DNA of 64,000 bases from Bradyrhizobium sp. sBnM-33 (GTDB lineage Bacteria; Pseudomonadota; Alphaproteobacteria; Rhizobiales; Xanthobacteraceae), in NCBI RefSeq assembly GCF_032917945.1, contig NZ_CP136624.1, positions 62,001 to 126,000 on the forward strand, read 5' to 3'. Positions 54,324-64,000 of the stretch are shown here, piece after piece (within the stretch, counting starts at the first letter, position 1; each line of letters starts with the position of its first letter). Below the pieces are notes generated by a model that was given only the letters and a program-made list of their open reading frames with translations, was not told the origin of the DNA and ran no database searches. A program made the position numbers and the translations under genes.

Positions 54324-55205
54324 ATGGAAAAGTCCACCGTCTTCAACAACCGACTGCTGCCTTATCTACTGCTGCTGCCGCAGCTCGTCATCACGGTTGT
54401 CTTCTTCTATTGGCCGGCAAGCCAGGCGATCTGGCAGTCCTTCCTGCGCGAGGACGCGTTCGGTCTCGTCTCCGAATATGTCGGGCTGGAAAATTATCAG
54501 GCGCTGTTCGCTCAGCCGGAATATTACCGCTCGATGCTGACGACGGTGGTCTTCTCGACGCTGGTTGCGGCGCTGTCGCTCTCGATCGCGCTGTTGTTCG
54601 CAACTCAGGCCGACAAGAACCTGAAGGCCGCGCCCGCTTACAAGACGCTGATGATCTGGCCCTATGCGGTGGCGCCCGCGGTAGCCGGCGTGCTCTGGTT
54701 CTTCATGTTCCAGCCCTCGCTCGGCATGCTGGCGCGTCCGCTGCGCGGCATGGGCCTCGACTGGAATCCGCTGCTTAACGAGAACCACGCCATGATGCTG
54801 GTGGTGATGGCGTCGGTGTGGAAACAGATCTCCTACAATTTCCTGTTCTTCCTCGCCGGCCTGCAATCGATCCCGAGGAGCGTGATCGAGGCCGGCGCCA
54901 TCGACGGCGCCGGGCCGTTGCGCCGCTTCTGGACCATCATCTTTCCGCTGCTATCGCCGACGACGTTCTTCCTGCTGGTGGTCAATGTCGTCTACGTCTT
55001 CTTCGACACGTTTGGCATTATCGACGCCGTTACCGGCGGCGGACCCGCCGGCGCCACCACCACCATGGTCTACAAGGTCTATGCCGACGGCCGTCTCGGC
55101 GGCGACCTCGGCGGCTCGGCTGCGCAGTCGGTCGTACTGATGGTCATCGTGATCGCGCTGACCGCGATCCAGTTCCGCTACGTCGAACGCAAGGTGCAGT
55201 ACTGA
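54324..55205 (+). CDS. ugpA: Glycerol-3-phosphate ABC transporter permease UgpA
   Basis: The 293-residue inner-membrane permease has six hydrophobic helices, beginning [20 protein letters not shown]. The EAA loop contacting UgpC is in the form [22 protein letters not shown]. The C-terminal half has [18 protein letters not shown]. It pairs with UgpE to form the channel. Its stop overlaps the ugpE start as TGATG. Confidence 0.93.
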   Translation: MEKSTVFNNRLLPYLLLLPQLVITVVFFYWPASQAIWQSFLREDAFGLVSEYVGLENYQALFAQPEYYRSMLTTVVFSTLVAALSLSIALLFATQADKNLKAAPAYKTLMIWPYAVAPAVAGVLWFFMFQPSLGMLARPLRGMGLDWNPLLNENHAMMLVVMASVWKQISYNFLFFLAGLQSIPRSVIEAGAIDGAGPLRRFWTIIFPLLSPTTFFLLVVNVVYVFFDTFGIIDAVTGGGPAGATTTMVYKVYADGRLGGDLGGSAAQSVVLMVIVIALTAIQFRYVERKVQY

Positions 55206-56053
55206 TGGTCGAGCACCGCCCGCTCACCGATTTCATCGCCTACGCCATCCTGACGCTTGGCGTGTTCATTGTCGCTTTTCCGGTTTATCTCGCGCTGATC
55301 GCCTCGACCCATGACGCGGCGACCGTGGTCGGCGGCCACATGCCGGCAACACCCGGCAGCCGCACGCTGGAGAATTATTATCGCGCCATTTTCGTCGGCG
55401 GCGCGCGCACCAGCCGCGAGCCTGTGGCCAACATGCTGATCAACTCCTTCGTCTCGGCGATCGGCATTGCGGTGGGCAAGATCTTCATCTCGATCCTGTC
55501 CGCTTACGCAGTGGTCTATTTCCGCTTTGCCTTCCGCAAGACTGCGTTCTGGATCATCTTCATCACGCTGATGCTGCCGGTCGAAGTGCGCATCTACCCG
55601 ACCTACAAGGTCGTTGCCGACCTGCGCATGCTCGACACCTATGCCGGGCTCATCCTACCGCTGATTGCATCCGCGACCGGCACGCTGCTGTTCCGGCAAT
55701 TCTTCATGACGGTGCCGGATGAACTGCTGGAAGCCTCGCGCATCGACGGCGCCGGACCTTTCCGCTTCTTTTGGGATACGCTCTTGCCGCTGTCGGTGAC
55801 GACCATGGCGGCGCTATTCGTGATCCAGTTCATCTATGGCTGGAATCAATATCTCTGGCCGCTTTTGATCACGACGCAGGATTCGATGCAGACCATCGTG
55901 ATTGGCATCAAGAAGATGCTGGTGACGACCGACGAGCTCGCCGAATGGCAGCTCGCGATGGCGACCGCGGTCCTCGCCATGCTGCCGCCGGTCGCGGTCG
56001 TCATATTCATGCAGCGGCTGTTCGTGCGCGGCCTGGTCCAGACGGAAAAATGA
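55205..56053 (+). CDS. ugpE: Glycerol-3-phosphate ABC transporter permease UgpE
   Basis: The 282-residue permease has the MalG-type fold: [46 protein letters not shown] and the EAA loop [21 protein letters not shown], then [16 protein letters not shown] 55205 shares its A with the ugpA stop. The ugpC ATG follows its stop by one base. Confidence 0.93.
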   Translation: MVEHRPLTDFIAYAILTLGVFIVAFPVYLALIASTHDAATVVGGHMPATPGSRTLENYYRAIFVGGARTSREPVANMLINSFVSAIGIAVGKIFISILSAYAVVYFRFAFRKTAFWIIFITLMLPVEVRIYPTYKVVADLRMLDTYAGLILPLIASATGTLLFRQFFMTVPDELLEASRIDGAGPFRFFWDTLLPLSVTTMAALFVIQFIYGWNQYLWPLLITTQDSMQTIVIGIKKMLVTTDELAEWQLAMATAVLAMLPPVAVVIFMQRLFVRGLVQTEK

Positions 56054-56054
56054 A

Positions 56055-57137
56055 ATGGCCAACGTAACCCTCCGCAACGTTCGCAAAACGTATCTTGGCG
56101 GCTTCGAGGCCATCAAGGGCATCGACTTTGAGGTCAGCGACGGCCAGTTCTGCGTGCTGGTCGGCCCGTCCGGCTGCGGCAAGTCCACGCTGCTGCGCAT
56201 GGTCGCGGGGCTGGAAACCATCACCGGCGGCGAGATTGACATCGGCGGGCGCATCGTCAACCAGATCGAGCCGGCCGAGCGCGACATTGCGATGGTATTC
56301 CAGAACTACGCGCTTTACCCCCACATGACCGTCTACAACAACATGGCATACGGTCTGCGCAATCGCCGCATGGCCGAGGGCGAGATCAAGACGCGCGTCC
56401 AGGAAGCCGCGCGCATTCTCGAGCTCGGCGCAATGCTCGACCGCAAGCCGCGGCAATTATCGGGCGGCCAGCGCCAGCGCGTGGCGATGGGCCGTGCCAT
56501 CGTGCGGCAGCCAAAAGTCTTTCTGTTCGACGAACCGCTGTCGAACCTCGATGCGAAGCTGCGCATCGCCATGCGCGTCGAAATCCGCAAATTGCAGCGT
56601 CGGCTGTCCACGACGTCGATCTACGTCACCCATGACCAACTCGAGGCAATGACGCTGGCCGACATTCTCGTCGTGATGAACGGCGGCCAGGTCGAGCAGA
56701 TCGGCAATCCGCTGGACATCTACCAGAAGCCCGCCACCACCTTCGTTGCCTCCTTCATTGGCGCTCCGCCGATGAATCTGATGCCGCTGCGCTCCGAATT
56801 GAAATCGCAACTGGCCGACGATGCCCGCGCCGCCGAAGCCGGCATCATCGGCATCCGGCCTGAGGATTTTGTCATCTCGAACCAAACGGTGTCCGGTGGC
56901 GTGGCGCTCGGCCTCACCGTGGAAGCGATCGAGCGCGTTGGCGCCGAGACCTTCGTCTACGGGACGCGGCAGCAGGAGATGCAGGGGGTCGCCGCCACCC
57001 CGGGCGAACTGCCGCCGGGGGAAATCATCGTGCGCATTCCCGGCGCTGTCGGCCCCGCCATCGGCGAGCGAATCAGGGCCGTCGCCGCGCCCGACAAGCT
57101 GCATCTGTTTACCGCCGATGGAAGGAAGCGCATTTGA
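56055..57137 (+). CDS. ugpC: Glycerol-3-phosphate ABC transporter ATPase UgpC
   Basis: The 360-residue ATPase powers UgpBAE. It has Walker [20 protein letters not shown]-loop [14 protein letters not shown], signature [19 protein letters not shown], Walker [17 protein letters not shown] and H-loop [14 protein letters not shown]. The C-terminal OB/TOBE region has GIRPEDF. It closes the ugpBAEC operon; a repeat follows within 1 base. Confidence 0.94.
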   Translation: MANVTLRNVRKTYLGGFEAIKGIDFEVSDGQFCVLVGPSGCGKSTLLRMVAGLETITGGEIDIGGRIVNQIEPAERDIAMVFQNYALYPHMTVYNNMAYGLRNRRMAEGEIKTRVQEAARILELGAMLDRKPRQLSGGQRQRVAMGRAIVRQPKVFLFDEPLSNLDAKLRIAMRVEIRKLQRRLSTTSIYVTHDQLEAMTLADILVVMNGGQVEQIGNPLDIYQKPATTFVASFIGAPPMNLMPLRSELKSQLADDARAAEAGIIGIRPEDFVISNQTVSGGVALGLTVEAIERVGAETFVYGTRQQEMQGVAATPGELPPGEIIVRIPGAVGPAIGERIRAVAAPDKLHLFTADGRKRI

Positions 57138-57236
57138 GACGTCATTCCAGGCTGGTCCGAAGGACCAGACCTCAGATGCGCAATTGCGCATCGGGAATCT
57201 CGAGATTCCGGGTTAGCTTCGCGCCCCGGAATGACA
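57138..57236. repeat. Intergenic inverted repeat, GTCATTCC...GGAATGAC family
   Basis: GACGTCATTCCAGGCTGG faces GCCCCGGAATGAC. Inner hairpins GGTCCGAAGGACC and GCGCAATTGCGC are seen. It follows ugpC. Confidence 0.8.
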
Positions 57237-57294
57237 GGCGATAAACCACCGCCGCAGCGATTTACACAGGTTTCAGAGGTGCTTGAACCCTCCC

Positions 57295-57396
57295 CAAATC
57301 ACCCCCATATTCCCTCCTGACCGGACGGCAAGTCGGCCGGCCGGTTGAATGGGGCGCCGCAAGGGCCCCTCAAAGTCGCTTCGAGAGGACTTTGTG
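57295..57396 (+). promoter_or_regulatory. ROSE-type RNA thermometer in the hsp20 leader
   Basis: The last stem of the leader (57372-57393) pairs AAAGTC with GACTTT. Inside it, TCGCT (the ROSE UYGCU motif) pairs with the AGAGGA ribosome site, leaving one bulged G, then a CGA loop; the ATG follows by 3 bases. GC-rich stems upstream (GGGGCGCC...GGGCCCC at 57350-57370 and others from about 57330) match the multi-hairpin layout of ROSE elements. ROSE thermometers are known from Bradyrhizobium heat-shock genes. The 5' end is approximate. Confidence 0.8.
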
Positions 57397-57822
57397 ATGT
57401 CTCGTGTTCCTTCGTTATCAAGTCCGTTCCTGCTTGGGTTCGACGAAATCGAGCGTGCGCTCGATCGCGTCGTCAAAGGCGCCGACGGCTATCCTCCCTA
57501 CAACATCGAGCGGTGTGACCGCGCCAACGGCCAACCCGAACGGTTGCGCATCACGCTGGCGGTGGCGGGTTTTACCCGTGACCAACTCGATGTGACCATT
57601 GAGGAAAACCAGCTCGTGATCCGGGGCCGCCAGCAGGACGATAAGGCCCGGCAATATATCCATCGCGGCATCGCCGCCCGCCATTTCCAGCGCACATTCG
57701 TGCTGGCGGAGGGGATGCAGGTGCTGGGCGCGGATTTGAAAAACGGGCTGTTGTCGATCGACCTTGCCAGGCCGGAACCTGAAAGGGTCGTTAAGACAAT
57801 CGCTATCAATGAGCACGAATAA
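57397..57822 (+). CDS. Small heat-shock protein (Hsp20/IbpA family)
   Basis: The 141-residue chaperone has an alpha-crystallin domain (about residues 30-125): YNIERCDRANGQPERLRITLAVAG, FTRDQLDVTIEENQLVIRG, HRGIAARHFQRTFVLAEGM and the terminal strand GLLSIDLARP. It holds unfolding proteins during heat stress. The ROSE thermometer upstream should block translation at low temperature. ATG 57397 lies 7 bases after GAGAGGA. Confidence 0.94.
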   Translation: MSRVPSLSSPFLLGFDEIERALDRVVKGADGYPPYNIERCDRANGQPERLRITLAVAGFTRDQLDVTIEENQLVIRGRQQDDKARQYIHRGIAARHFQRTFVLAEGMQVLGADLKNGLLSIDLARPEPERVVKTIAINEHE

Positions 57823-57874
57823 TAGTGGAACAAGGAGCGGACTCGACCGCTTAGTCTCCAGAGGAGTCGAGACC

Positions 57875-58141
57875 ATGAGTGACGTGAGTGTGACCTTCGA
57901 ACCCGAAAAAGTTTCCGTTGAGGCACTGGCCCATCTTGGTGAAGGCCATATCGCCTACGTGAAACAAGTCCGTTCCGAGGATGTGCCGGGACTGTTTCCG
58001 CAGGCGCCGAAAATCGCGCCGGGGCTGAAACTGTTCGCGCTGCATGCCGCCGACGGCACCCCGATCATGCTGACCGACAGCCGCGAAGCGGCGATCGCCA
58101 ACGCATGGAGCAACGAGCTTCAGGCCGTCAGCGTGCACTGA
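57875..58141 (+). CDS. DUF1150 protein downstream of hsp20
   Basis: The 88-residue protein has the DUF1150 pattern: ALAHLGEGHIAYVKQV, LFPQAPKIAPGLKLFALHAADGTPIMLTDSREAAIANAW. Family members usually sit just after a small heat-shock gene, as here (52 bases), so a role with the chaperone is likely but unproven. GAGGAG lies 8 bases before ATG 57875. Confidence 0.88.
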   Translation: MSDVSVTFEPEKVSVEALAHLGEGHIAYVKQVRSEDVPGLFPQAPKIAPGLKLFALHAADGTPIMLTDSREAAIANAWSNELQAVSVH

Positions 58142-58270
58142 CGCAGCGCTTGCTGCTGTCACTGACGAAGCTTCGCCGGCATCGGCTGATCTGATGCCGA
58201 GTGTGCGAGAAGAGGGTTTCGGATACGCGGGCATTGCCCGCGTATCTTCGTTAATGCAAATCCAATCCGC

Positions 58271-59959
58271 CTAAGCAGCGCGCACGGTCGAGAGGAATTT
58301 CTCCACCTCGCCCTTGAGATGATTGCTCTGTCCCAGTAGCGAGCGCGCCAGACCGTGCACGTGCGTCGATGCCGCGCCGGTATCGGTCGCGCCGCGGTTG
58401 ACGTCTGTGATGCTGCCCGCGACCTGCGTGGCGCCCTGCGCCGCCTGCTGCACATTGCGCGAAATCTCCTGGGTTGTGGCGCCCTGCTCTTCCACGGCCG
58501 CCGCGATTGCCTGCGAGATTTCCGCGATGCGGCCGATCGTGCCGCCGATTTCCTGGATCGCCGACACCGACTGATTGGTCGCCGATTGCATCTGGCCGAT
58601 CTGCTCGCTGATCTCCTCGGTCGCTTTCGCGGTCTGCGCGGCGAGCGCTTTGACCTCGGAGGCGACGACCGCAAATCCGCGTCCCGCCTCGCCGGCGCGC
58701 GCCGCTTCGATCGTGGCGTTCAGCGCCAGCAAATTGGTCTGCTCGGCGACCGCGCTGATCATCTTGACGACTTCGCCGATCCGGCTAGCGGACTGCGCGA
58801 GATCGGCGATTCGCGCATTGGTCTGCTCGACCTGGCTCACCGCCTCGCGCGATATCTTGTGCGAATCCTGAACCTGCCGGCTGATCTCAGAGACCGACGA
58901 GGCCATTTCTTCCGCGGCCGCTGCAGCGGACTGCGCGTTGGTCGAGGATTGTTCCGATGCGGAGGCAACGGTTGCCGAGAGCATCTGGGTCACTTCGGCG
59001 GTCTTGGTCAGCTTCCCGGCCGATGATTCGAGTTCGGATGAGGCGGTCGACACGGTCTGAATGATCTTTCCAATCGCCGCATCGAAGCCGTCGGCCATCT
59101 GCTGCATCGCGGTCTTGCGGTCGTCTTCCGCTTTCAGCTTCAGGCTGGCCTGCTCCGACTCCATCGATTGCACGCGCAGCGCGTTGTCCTTGAACACCTG
59201 AACCGCGCGCGCCATGGCGCCGACTTCGTCGTCGCGGCTGAGGGCCGGGACCGAGACAGTGAGATCGCCGCCGGCAAGGCCCTTCATCACGTCGGTCATT
59301 TCGGCGATGGGGCGTATGACACCGAATGCCACACCGAAAATGCCGGCGCCGATGACCAGAAACACCGCGGCCGAAACGCCCCACAGCACCCATGTGAACG
59401 TGCTCACGCGCCCCGTCGCCGCCACTTCCGTCGCCGCGTTCCGGTCGTTGGTCTGCTTGACAATGTCGTCGATAATGGCGCGGTGCGCGGTATAGCGTGC
59501 GGTGATCTCGGCATAGGATTTCGCCGCCGCCGCGCCGTCGCCCTTGGCGAGCGCGGGCAGCAGGCCGTCCTGGATCGCGGTCCAGAAGCGGCGCACCTCG
59601 CTGTCGGATTTCTCGACCAGCTTCGTCTTCAGCACCGGGTCGAGATCGGATTTGACCCAGAAGTCGCGTCGCTCGTCATATTCCTTCTTGAGCTGCGCAA
59701 TCCGGTCACGATGCGCCGAAAGCTTAGCCGGATCGTGCAGCACGAGGGTGGCTTCGAGATAGGCCTCGATGACATATTCCGGCGGCGGCAGGATGTCGGC
59801 AATGAGGTCGTTGCCGAGCTTGATCTGGTTATAGAGTGGGCCGCCGACCTTGAGCTGCGACAGACCGTAAACACTGGTGGCAATCACGGCACCAAGGCCC
59901 AATGCAGTAACCAATCCAAAAATCAATATCGCGCGCGAAATCGTCAGCCGCAGCGTCAT
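58271..59959 (-). CDS. Methyl-accepting chemotaxis protein
   Basis: The 562-residue receptor has an N-terminal membrane helix ([27 protein letters not shown]) and a helical periplasmic domain (about 35-185). A second membrane helix ([24 protein letters not shown]) and a HAMP domain ([21 protein letters not shown]) follow. The signalling domain has the hairpin tip [37 protein letters not shown]. The ligand is unknown. It stands between DUF1150 (convergent) and ptsN. Confidence 0.94.
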   Translation of the reverse strand: MTLRLTISRAILIFGLVTALGLGAVIATSVYGLSQLKVGGPLYNQIKLGNDLIADILPPPEYVIEAYLEATLVLHDPAKLSAHRDRIAQLKKEYDERRDFWVKSDLDPVLKTKLVEKSDSEVRRFWTAIQDGLLPALAKGDGAAAAKSYAEITARYTAHRAIIDDIVKQTNDRNAATEVAATGRVSTFTWVLWGVSAAVFLVIGAGIFGVAFGVIRPIAEMTDVMKGLAGGDLTVSVPALSRDDEVGAMARAVQVFKDNALRVQSMESEQASLKLKAEDDRKTAMQQMADGFDAAIGKIIQTVSTASSELESSAGKLTKTAEVTQMLSATVASASEQSSTNAQSAAAAAEEMASSVSEISRQVQDSHKISREAVSQVEQTNARIADLAQSASRIGEVVKMISAVAEQTNLLALNATIEAARAGEAGRGFAVVASEVKALAAQTAKATEEISEQIGQMQSATNQSVSAIQEIGGTIGRIAEISQAIAAAVEEQGATTQEISRNVQQAAQGATQVAGSITDVNRGATDTGAASTHVHGLARSLLGQSNHLKGEVEKFLSTVRAA

Positions 59960-60076
59960 GGCAATGTTCTCCGGGTGAGTAAAAAATCCCAGCGGACGAA
60001 ATAACTGCCATTTAGCTTAAAATTGCGTTTAACCGAGGTGCTACCGCGCAGAGAATCGGTGTTCCGCTTGCCGGAG

Positions 60077-60538
60077 CTACGCTGCGCTGGCCGGCGGCAG
60101 CGCCAGCACCGAATAGATCGCCTGGGCGTCGCGGGAGGCGCGGAGCTTCTTGGCGACATCCTGGTCGCGCAACAGGCGCGCGATCCGCGCCAGTGCCTTC
60201 AAATGGTCGGCGCCGGCGCCTTCCGGGGCCAGCAGCAGGAAGATCAGGTCGACCGGCTGGCCGTCCATCGCCTCGAAATCGATCGGACGTTCCAGCCGGG
60301 CGAACAGCCCGAACAGCTTTTCCAGCTTCGGCAGTTTGCCGTGCGGAATAGCGACGCCATAGCCCACGGCAGTGGTGCCCAGTTTCTCCCGCTGCAGCAG
60401 CACCTCGAATACCGAGCGTTCGTTCTGGCCGGTAAGGGCGGACGCGCGCGCGGCCAACTCCTGCAGCGCCTGCTTCTTGCTGATGACCTTCAAAGCGGGG
60501 AGAATCGCCTCGGGTGCGACCAGATCGGTAATCGTCAT
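60077..60538 (-). CDS. ptsN: Nitrogen-regulatory EIIA (PTS-Ntr)
   Basis: The 153-residue EIIA-Ntr is the last phosphoacceptor of the regulatory PTS that tunes potassium and nitrogen control. The phospho-His is in AVGYGVAIPHGKLPKLEK. FELLQREKLGTTAVG-like and DLIFLLLAPEGAGADHLKALARIARLLRD segments are typical of the fold. It lies after hpf and rpoN on the same strand, the usual cluster. The 231-base gap to hpf holds no gene I can see. Confidence 0.95.
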   Translation of the reverse strand: MTITDLVAPEAILPALKVISKKQALQELAARASALTGQNERSVFEVLLQREKLGTTAVGYGVAIPHGKLPKLEKLFGLFARLERPIDFEAMDGQPVDLIFLLLAPEGAGADHLKALARIARLLRDQDVAKKLRASRDAQAIYSVLALPPASAA

Positions 60539-60769
60539 GGGGCGTTCCGAGGTGAATTAAACCGTCAGGTTGCGAGATAGGCTTTAGAACCGGGGCGTCA
60601 AGAAGATGAGACGGGAGGCGGGGTTAAGCCCGGGTCCCGATTTGCACGGCTTCTACTCCAACGCACGCGCGGTGCCAACTCCCGAAGGGCCAGTTCCTGC
60701 AACCTGTGCTGAAGAGCGGCGGACCATAGGGAGGGCCAATGGGGGCGTCAATGCCATCGGGCATAGATC

Positions 60770-61372
60770 TCAGGGCGTAACCGAGGGAGGATCGATCCAG
60801 CCGACATTGCCGTCCGGCCGGCGGTAAATGATGTTCACCCGGCCGCTGGACCCGTGCTGAAACACGATGCAGGCGGCCCCCGTCAGATCTAGTTCCATGA
60901 CCGCCTCGCTGACCGAAAGCCGCTTCAGCGACGTGGTCGCCTCCGCGATGATGACGGGGCTATAGGATGTGACCTCCTCGTCGCCTTCCGTCGGCGCCTC
61001 AATCACATAGCTCGGCGCGTCGAGCGCGGGGCCGTCGATCTCCGCCAGCGCCGCGGAGGCCGCATAGGCCTTGCGGGCCGAGCGATCCTTCAGCCGGCTC
61101 TTGTAGCGGCGCAGGCGCTTCTCGATCATCAAGAGCGCCTGGTCGGCGCTGGCATAGGCGTCCGGAGCGTTGGAATCGGCCTCCAGCGTAATTCCGGAGT
61201 CCAGATGCAGCGCACAATCGGTGCGGAAACCGAAGCCGTCCTTGCTCAGCGTGATGTGGCCGGAATAATTGCCGTCGAAATATTTTCTTAAGACCTCATC
61301 GGTGCGCTCGCTGACGCGCGAACGAAGCGCCTCGCCGACACTGATGCTTTTCCCGGAGATTCGAAGGGTCAT
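60770..61372 (-). CDS. hpf: Ribosome hibernation-promoting factor, long form
   Basis: The 200-residue factor binds the 30S decoding site in stationary phase and, in its long form, joins ribosomes into 100S dimers. The S30AE domain covers residues 1-105 (MTLRISGKSISVGEALRSRV, then ASADQALLMIEKRLRRYKSRLKD). The C-terminal dimerisation domain is at about 140-200 (VSEAVMELDLTGAACIVFQH, then VNIIYRRPDGNVGWIDP). It follows rpoN by about 130 bases. Confidence 0.95.
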   Translation of the reverse strand: MTLRISGKSISVGEALRSRVSERTDEVLRKYFDGNYSGHITLSKDGFGFRTDCALHLDSGITLEADSNAPDAYASADQALLMIEKRLRRYKSRLKDRSARKAYAASAALAEIDGPALDAPSYVIEAPTEGDEEVTSYSPVIIAEATTSLKRLSVSEAVMELDLTGAACIVFQHGSSGRVNIIYRRPDGNVGWIDPPSVTP

Positions 61373-61501
61373 TTGATGCCTCGCTTGATGCCTCGACTAC
61401 TCTGGTGTTGCCGGAGCATGGCCCATTCGGAAAGCGGGTGTCGCTTTCCGGGCCGCGCTCTGTCGGGGACCTGACACTATCGCGATCTGACGCGAACGCA
61501 A

Positions 61502-63154
61502 TCAGGCCGGCGCCGCATCGCGGGACCGGTCGGAGGAGGAAGTGGCGGGAGCGGAAAGGGCGTTACCGAGCATGCTCTGTTTGTCGCGGCGGCGCTGGAC
61601 CGAAGAAGGAATGCGCATGGCTTCGCGGTACTTCGCGACCGTGCGGCGGGCAATATCAATGCCCGATTCACGCAATCGTTCCACGATGGTATCGTCGGAG
61701 AGGATCGCACTCGGCGCTTCCGCATCGATCAATTGCTTGATGTGGTGGCGGACCGCTTCCGCCGAATGCGCCTCGCCGCCGTCGGCTGAAGCAATCGAGG
61801 CGGTAAAGAAATATTTCAGCTCGAAACTGCCGCGATTGGTCGCCATGTATTTGTTGGCGGTGACCCGCGACACCGTGGATTCATGCATCTGGATCGCGTC
61901 CGCCACCGCTTTCAAATTCAGCGGCCGCAGATGCGCGACGCCATGAGTGAAAAATCCGTCCTGCTGGCGGACGATTTCGGTGGCGACCTTCAGAATGGTG
62001 CGGGCGCGCTGATCGAGTGCGCGCACCAGCCAGGTCGCGTTCTGCAGACAGTCGCTGAAATAGGATTTGTCGCCGTCCTTGCGGATCGTCTTCGACAGCT
62101 CGGTGTAATAGACCTGATTGACCAGCACGCGCGGCAAGGTGTCGCTGTTGAGTTCGACGTGCCATCCGCCGTCCGGGCCGGGCCGTACATAGACGTCAGG
62201 TACCATGGTCTGCGTACGAGCCGAGCCGAACTTGAGGCCGGGCTTCGGGTCGAGACGCCGGATCTCGCCGATCATGTCGGTGATGTCTTCGTCGTCCACG
62301 CCACACAGTTTGCGTAAAGACGCAATGTCGCGCCGCGCCAGCAGATCGAGATTTTCCACCAGCGCCTGCATGGCGGGGTCGTAGCGGTTGAGTTCGCGGA
62401 GCTGGATCGCGAGGCATTCGCTCAGGTTCCGCGCACAGATGCCGGGCGGATCGAACGTCTGCAGCACCGCGAGCACGGCATCGACGTCCGCCTGCGAGGC
62501 GCCCAGGCGCTCGGCAGCCTGCCCCAGATCCGGCGGCAGATAGCCGGCATCGTCGACCAGATCGATCAGGTACTGCCCGATCATGCGCTGCGCCGGCGCG
62601 CTGAAGGCGACCGCGAGCTGTTCGGCGAGGTGGCCCCCAAGCGTCACCTCGGCGGCAACGAAGGCTTCCAGATTGTATTCGTCGTCGTTGGAGGCGCCAC
62701 CGCCCCACTCGGTGTAGGCGGTCGGCGCCGCGTCCTGTGCGGCGCGCGCGGCGGCTTCGGCGGGCTCTTCGGAAAAGACGTTGTCGAGCGGAGTGTCGAG
62801 CGTCTGCTCGATCTCGGTCCGGCTGCTGAGGTCGCGGTTCAGCCAGTCCTCCTGGCCGGGCTCGAAGGTCTCGCTCCCGGGGCCAGTGCTCATATCGGAG
62901 GCATCGCCGCCGCCATCCTCGCCATAGCTGCCGGAATCGGAGAAGTCGGCGCGCTCGGATACCGGTTCGCCTGCAACCGGGGGTTCGGGGCCGTCACTGG
63001 CCCGCTCCAGCAGCGGATTGCGCTCTAATTCCTCCTCGACGAAGGCCGACAGGTCGAGATTCGACAGTTGCAGCAGCTTGATCGCCTGCATCAATTGCGG
63101 CGTCATCACCAGCGACTGCGACTGCCGGAACTCTAATCTCTGCGTCAGCGCCAT
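61502..63154 (-). CDS. rpoN: RNA polymerase sigma-54 factor
   Basis: The 550-residue sigma-54 starts with region I (LTQRLEFRQSQSLVMTPQLMQAIKLLQLSNLDL), the enhancer-responsive part. An acidic region II (about 45-150) and a core-binding region (FDPPGICARNLSECL) follow. The HTH is LKAVADAIQMHESTVSRVTANKYM and the RpoN box ARRTVAKYREA lies near the end. Bradyrhizobium has two rpoN genes; the copy cannot be told. It follows lptB and precedes hpf and ptsN. Confidence 0.96.
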   Translation of the reverse strand: MALTQRLEFRQSQSLVMTPQLMQAIKLLQLSNLDLSAFVEEELERNPLLERASDGPEPPVAGEPVSERADFSDSGSYGEDGGGDASDMSTGPGSETFEPGQEDWLNRDLSSRTEIEQTLDTPLDNVFSEEPAEAAARAAQDAAPTAYTEWGGGASNDDEYNLEAFVAAEVTLGGHLAEQLAVAFSAPAQRMIGQYLIDLVDDAGYLPPDLGQAAERLGASQADVDAVLAVLQTFDPPGICARNLSECLAIQLRELNRYDPAMQALVENLDLLARRDIASLRKLCGVDDEDITDMIGEIRRLDPKPGLKFGSARTQTMVPDVYVRPGPDGGWHVELNSDTLPRVLVNQVYYTELSKTIRKDGDKSYFSDCLQNATWLVRALDQRARTILKVATEIVRQQDGFFTHGVAHLRPLNLKAVADAIQMHESTVSRVTANKYMATNRGSFELKYFFTASIASADGGEAHSAEAVRHHIKQLIDAEAPSAILSDDTIVERLRESGIDIARRTVAKYREAMRIPSSVQRRRDKQSMLGNALSAPATSSSDRSRDAAPA

Positions 63155-63329
63155 GAGGTCAAGAACCGATCCACTAAAAGTTGGTCCGATTCTTGCTTAT
63201 ATTAGTCCAAAGCCCTTGTACACGCCTTGACGAACGCGAAAATTGGGCTATGGCGCGATCAGCGACAATGGGAAGCCGAGCCGCTCCCAGGCGCGCTAGA
63301 AATCCCGAATGAGTGCAGTACCTTACAAC

Positions 63330-63355
63330 CAACCCGCCGATACTTTGGCGGGTTG
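63330..63355 (-). terminator. Hairpin between lptB and rpoN
   Basis: CAACCCGCC, eight bases, GGCGGGTTG form a perfect 9-bp stem just after the lptB stop on the leftward transcript. GGTTGT follows on that strand. The rest of 63155-63359 should hold the rpoN promoter; no other site is recognised. Confidence 0.6.
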
Positions 63356-63359
63356 TGCG

Positions 63360-64000
63360 CTATAATCGGAATTCCTCGCCAAGGTAAAGACGGCGTACAT
63401 CCGGATCGTTGACGATCTCTTCCGGACTGCCCTCGGTCAGGATCTGCCCGGCATAGACGATGTAGGCGCGGTCGGTGAGGCCGAGCGTTTCCCGCACATT
63501 GTGGTCGGTGATCAGGACACCGATACCGCGATTGGTGAGATGGCGGACCAGGTCCTGAATGTCGCCAACCGCGATCGGATCGATGCCGGCAAAGGGCTCG
63601 TCGAGCAGCATGTAGTTCGGACGCGTCGCCAGCGCGCGCGCAATTTCGACGCGGCGGCGCTCGCCGCCGGAGAGCGCGATCGAAGGCGATTTGCGCAAGC
63701 GCGTGATGTTGAATTCATCGAGCAGCGAATTGAGCTCGGCTTCGCGTTTCCTGCGGTTGGGCTCGACGACTTCGAGCACGGCGCGAATATTCTGCTCGAC
63801 GGTGAGGCCGCGAAAGATCGAGGCTTCCTGCGGCAGATAGCCAATGCCGAGCCGCGCGCGCTGATACATCGGCAGCTTCGTCACGTCATGACCGTCGAGT
63901 TCGATGGCGCCGCGATCTGCCTTGATCAGCCCGGTGATCATGTAGAACACGGTGGTCTTGCCGGCGCCGTTCGGGCCGAGCAGGCCGACCGCCTCGCCGC
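63360..64000 (-). CDS. lptB: LPS export ABC transporter ATPase LptB (partial, 5' end beyond window)
   Basis: LptB powers lipopolysaccharide export with LptFG. The visible ~213 residues begin inside the Walker A motif ([20 protein letters not shown]). Q-loop [19 protein letters not shown], signature [17 protein letters not shown], Walker [17 protein letters not shown] and H-loop [14 protein letters not shown] follow; the end is [15 protein letters not shown]. The frame continues past 64000, so the N-terminus (about 30-70 residues) is missing. Order lptB-rpoN-hpf-ptsN is classic. Confidence 0.95.
   Translation of the reverse strand, partial: GEAVGLLGPNGAGKTTVFYMITGLIKADRGAIELDGHDVTKLPMYQRARLGIGYLPQEASIFRGLTVEQNIRAVLEVVEPNRRKREAELNSLLDEFNITRLRKSPSIALSGGERRRVEIARALATRPNYMLLDEPFAGIDPIAVGDIQDLVRHLTNRGIGVLITDHNVRETLGLTDRAYIVYAGQILTEGSPEEIVNDPDVRRLYLGEEFRL

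Overview
The window is high-GC alphaproteobacterial chromosome that looks like Bradyrhizobium or a close relative in the Nitrobacteraceae. The main clues are an Irr regulator of 163 residues with its heme motif at Cys29, a ROSE-type RNA thermometer before a small heat-shock gene, the trpFBA-accD-folC and lptB-rpoN-hpf-ptsN gene orders, alphaproteobacterial addBA, and dense families of intergenic palindromes. Almost everything is core housekeeping DNA. The only complete mobile element is one IS110/IS1111-type insertion sequence at about 35.14-36.59 kb. I see no prophage, CRISPR array, integron or conjugative module.

Layout. 0-2.5 kb: end of an OxyR-like regulator, an acetyltransferase, a secreted unknown and a glutathione transferase. 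2.6-6.3 kb: fabA-fabB-fabI (unsaturated fatty-acid synthesis) divergent from irr, with a perfect palindrome in front of irr. 6.4-13.2 kb: an SH3 periplasmic protein, a hydroxyacid dehydrogenase, a LysR/aldo-keto reductase divergent pair sharing a palindrome, a MoeB-like E1 enzyme, and a peptidoglycan-binding protein carrying a dead trypsin-like domain. 13.2-20.4 kb: an orphan ParA with a structured leader, GNAT-mutM, then ubiE-ubiB-coaBC-dut. Here CoaBC carries an N-terminal antitoxin-type DNA-binding domain and has a perfect 10-bp inverted repeat just upstream. 20.6-34.4 kb: a DivL-like kinase with Tyr in place of the phospho-His, a TsaE-AmgK fusion, PilZ, MurU, AddB, AddA, thioredoxin and a LigC-type DNA ligase.

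34.4-49.7 kb: a DUF2231 membrane protein, the insertion sequence sitting inside a REP palindrome, a phosphoesterase, then leftward trpF-trpB-trpA-accD-folC, LapA-like, ihfB, sppA and aroA-cmk-rpsA. This is followed by a FYDLN-acid protein and tRNA-Ala(GGC). 49.9-58.1 kb: a GIY-YIG protein, the ohrR/ohr peroxide-defence pair, a CoA-transferase, the ugpBAEC glycerol-3-phosphate importer, and hsp20-DUF1150 behind the ROSE thermometer. 58.2-64 kb: a chemoreceptor, then leftward lptB (cut by the window end), rpoN, hpf and ptsN.

The strongest candidate for something undescribed is the antitoxin-CoaBC fusion with its palindrome, which suggests an essential coenzyme A enzyme that may control its own transcription. 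Other points of note are the pseudoprotease, the structured leader that would mask the parA ribosome site, the insertion sequence whose ends can be rebuilt from the broken REP, and the mosaic of about nine intergenic repeat families.
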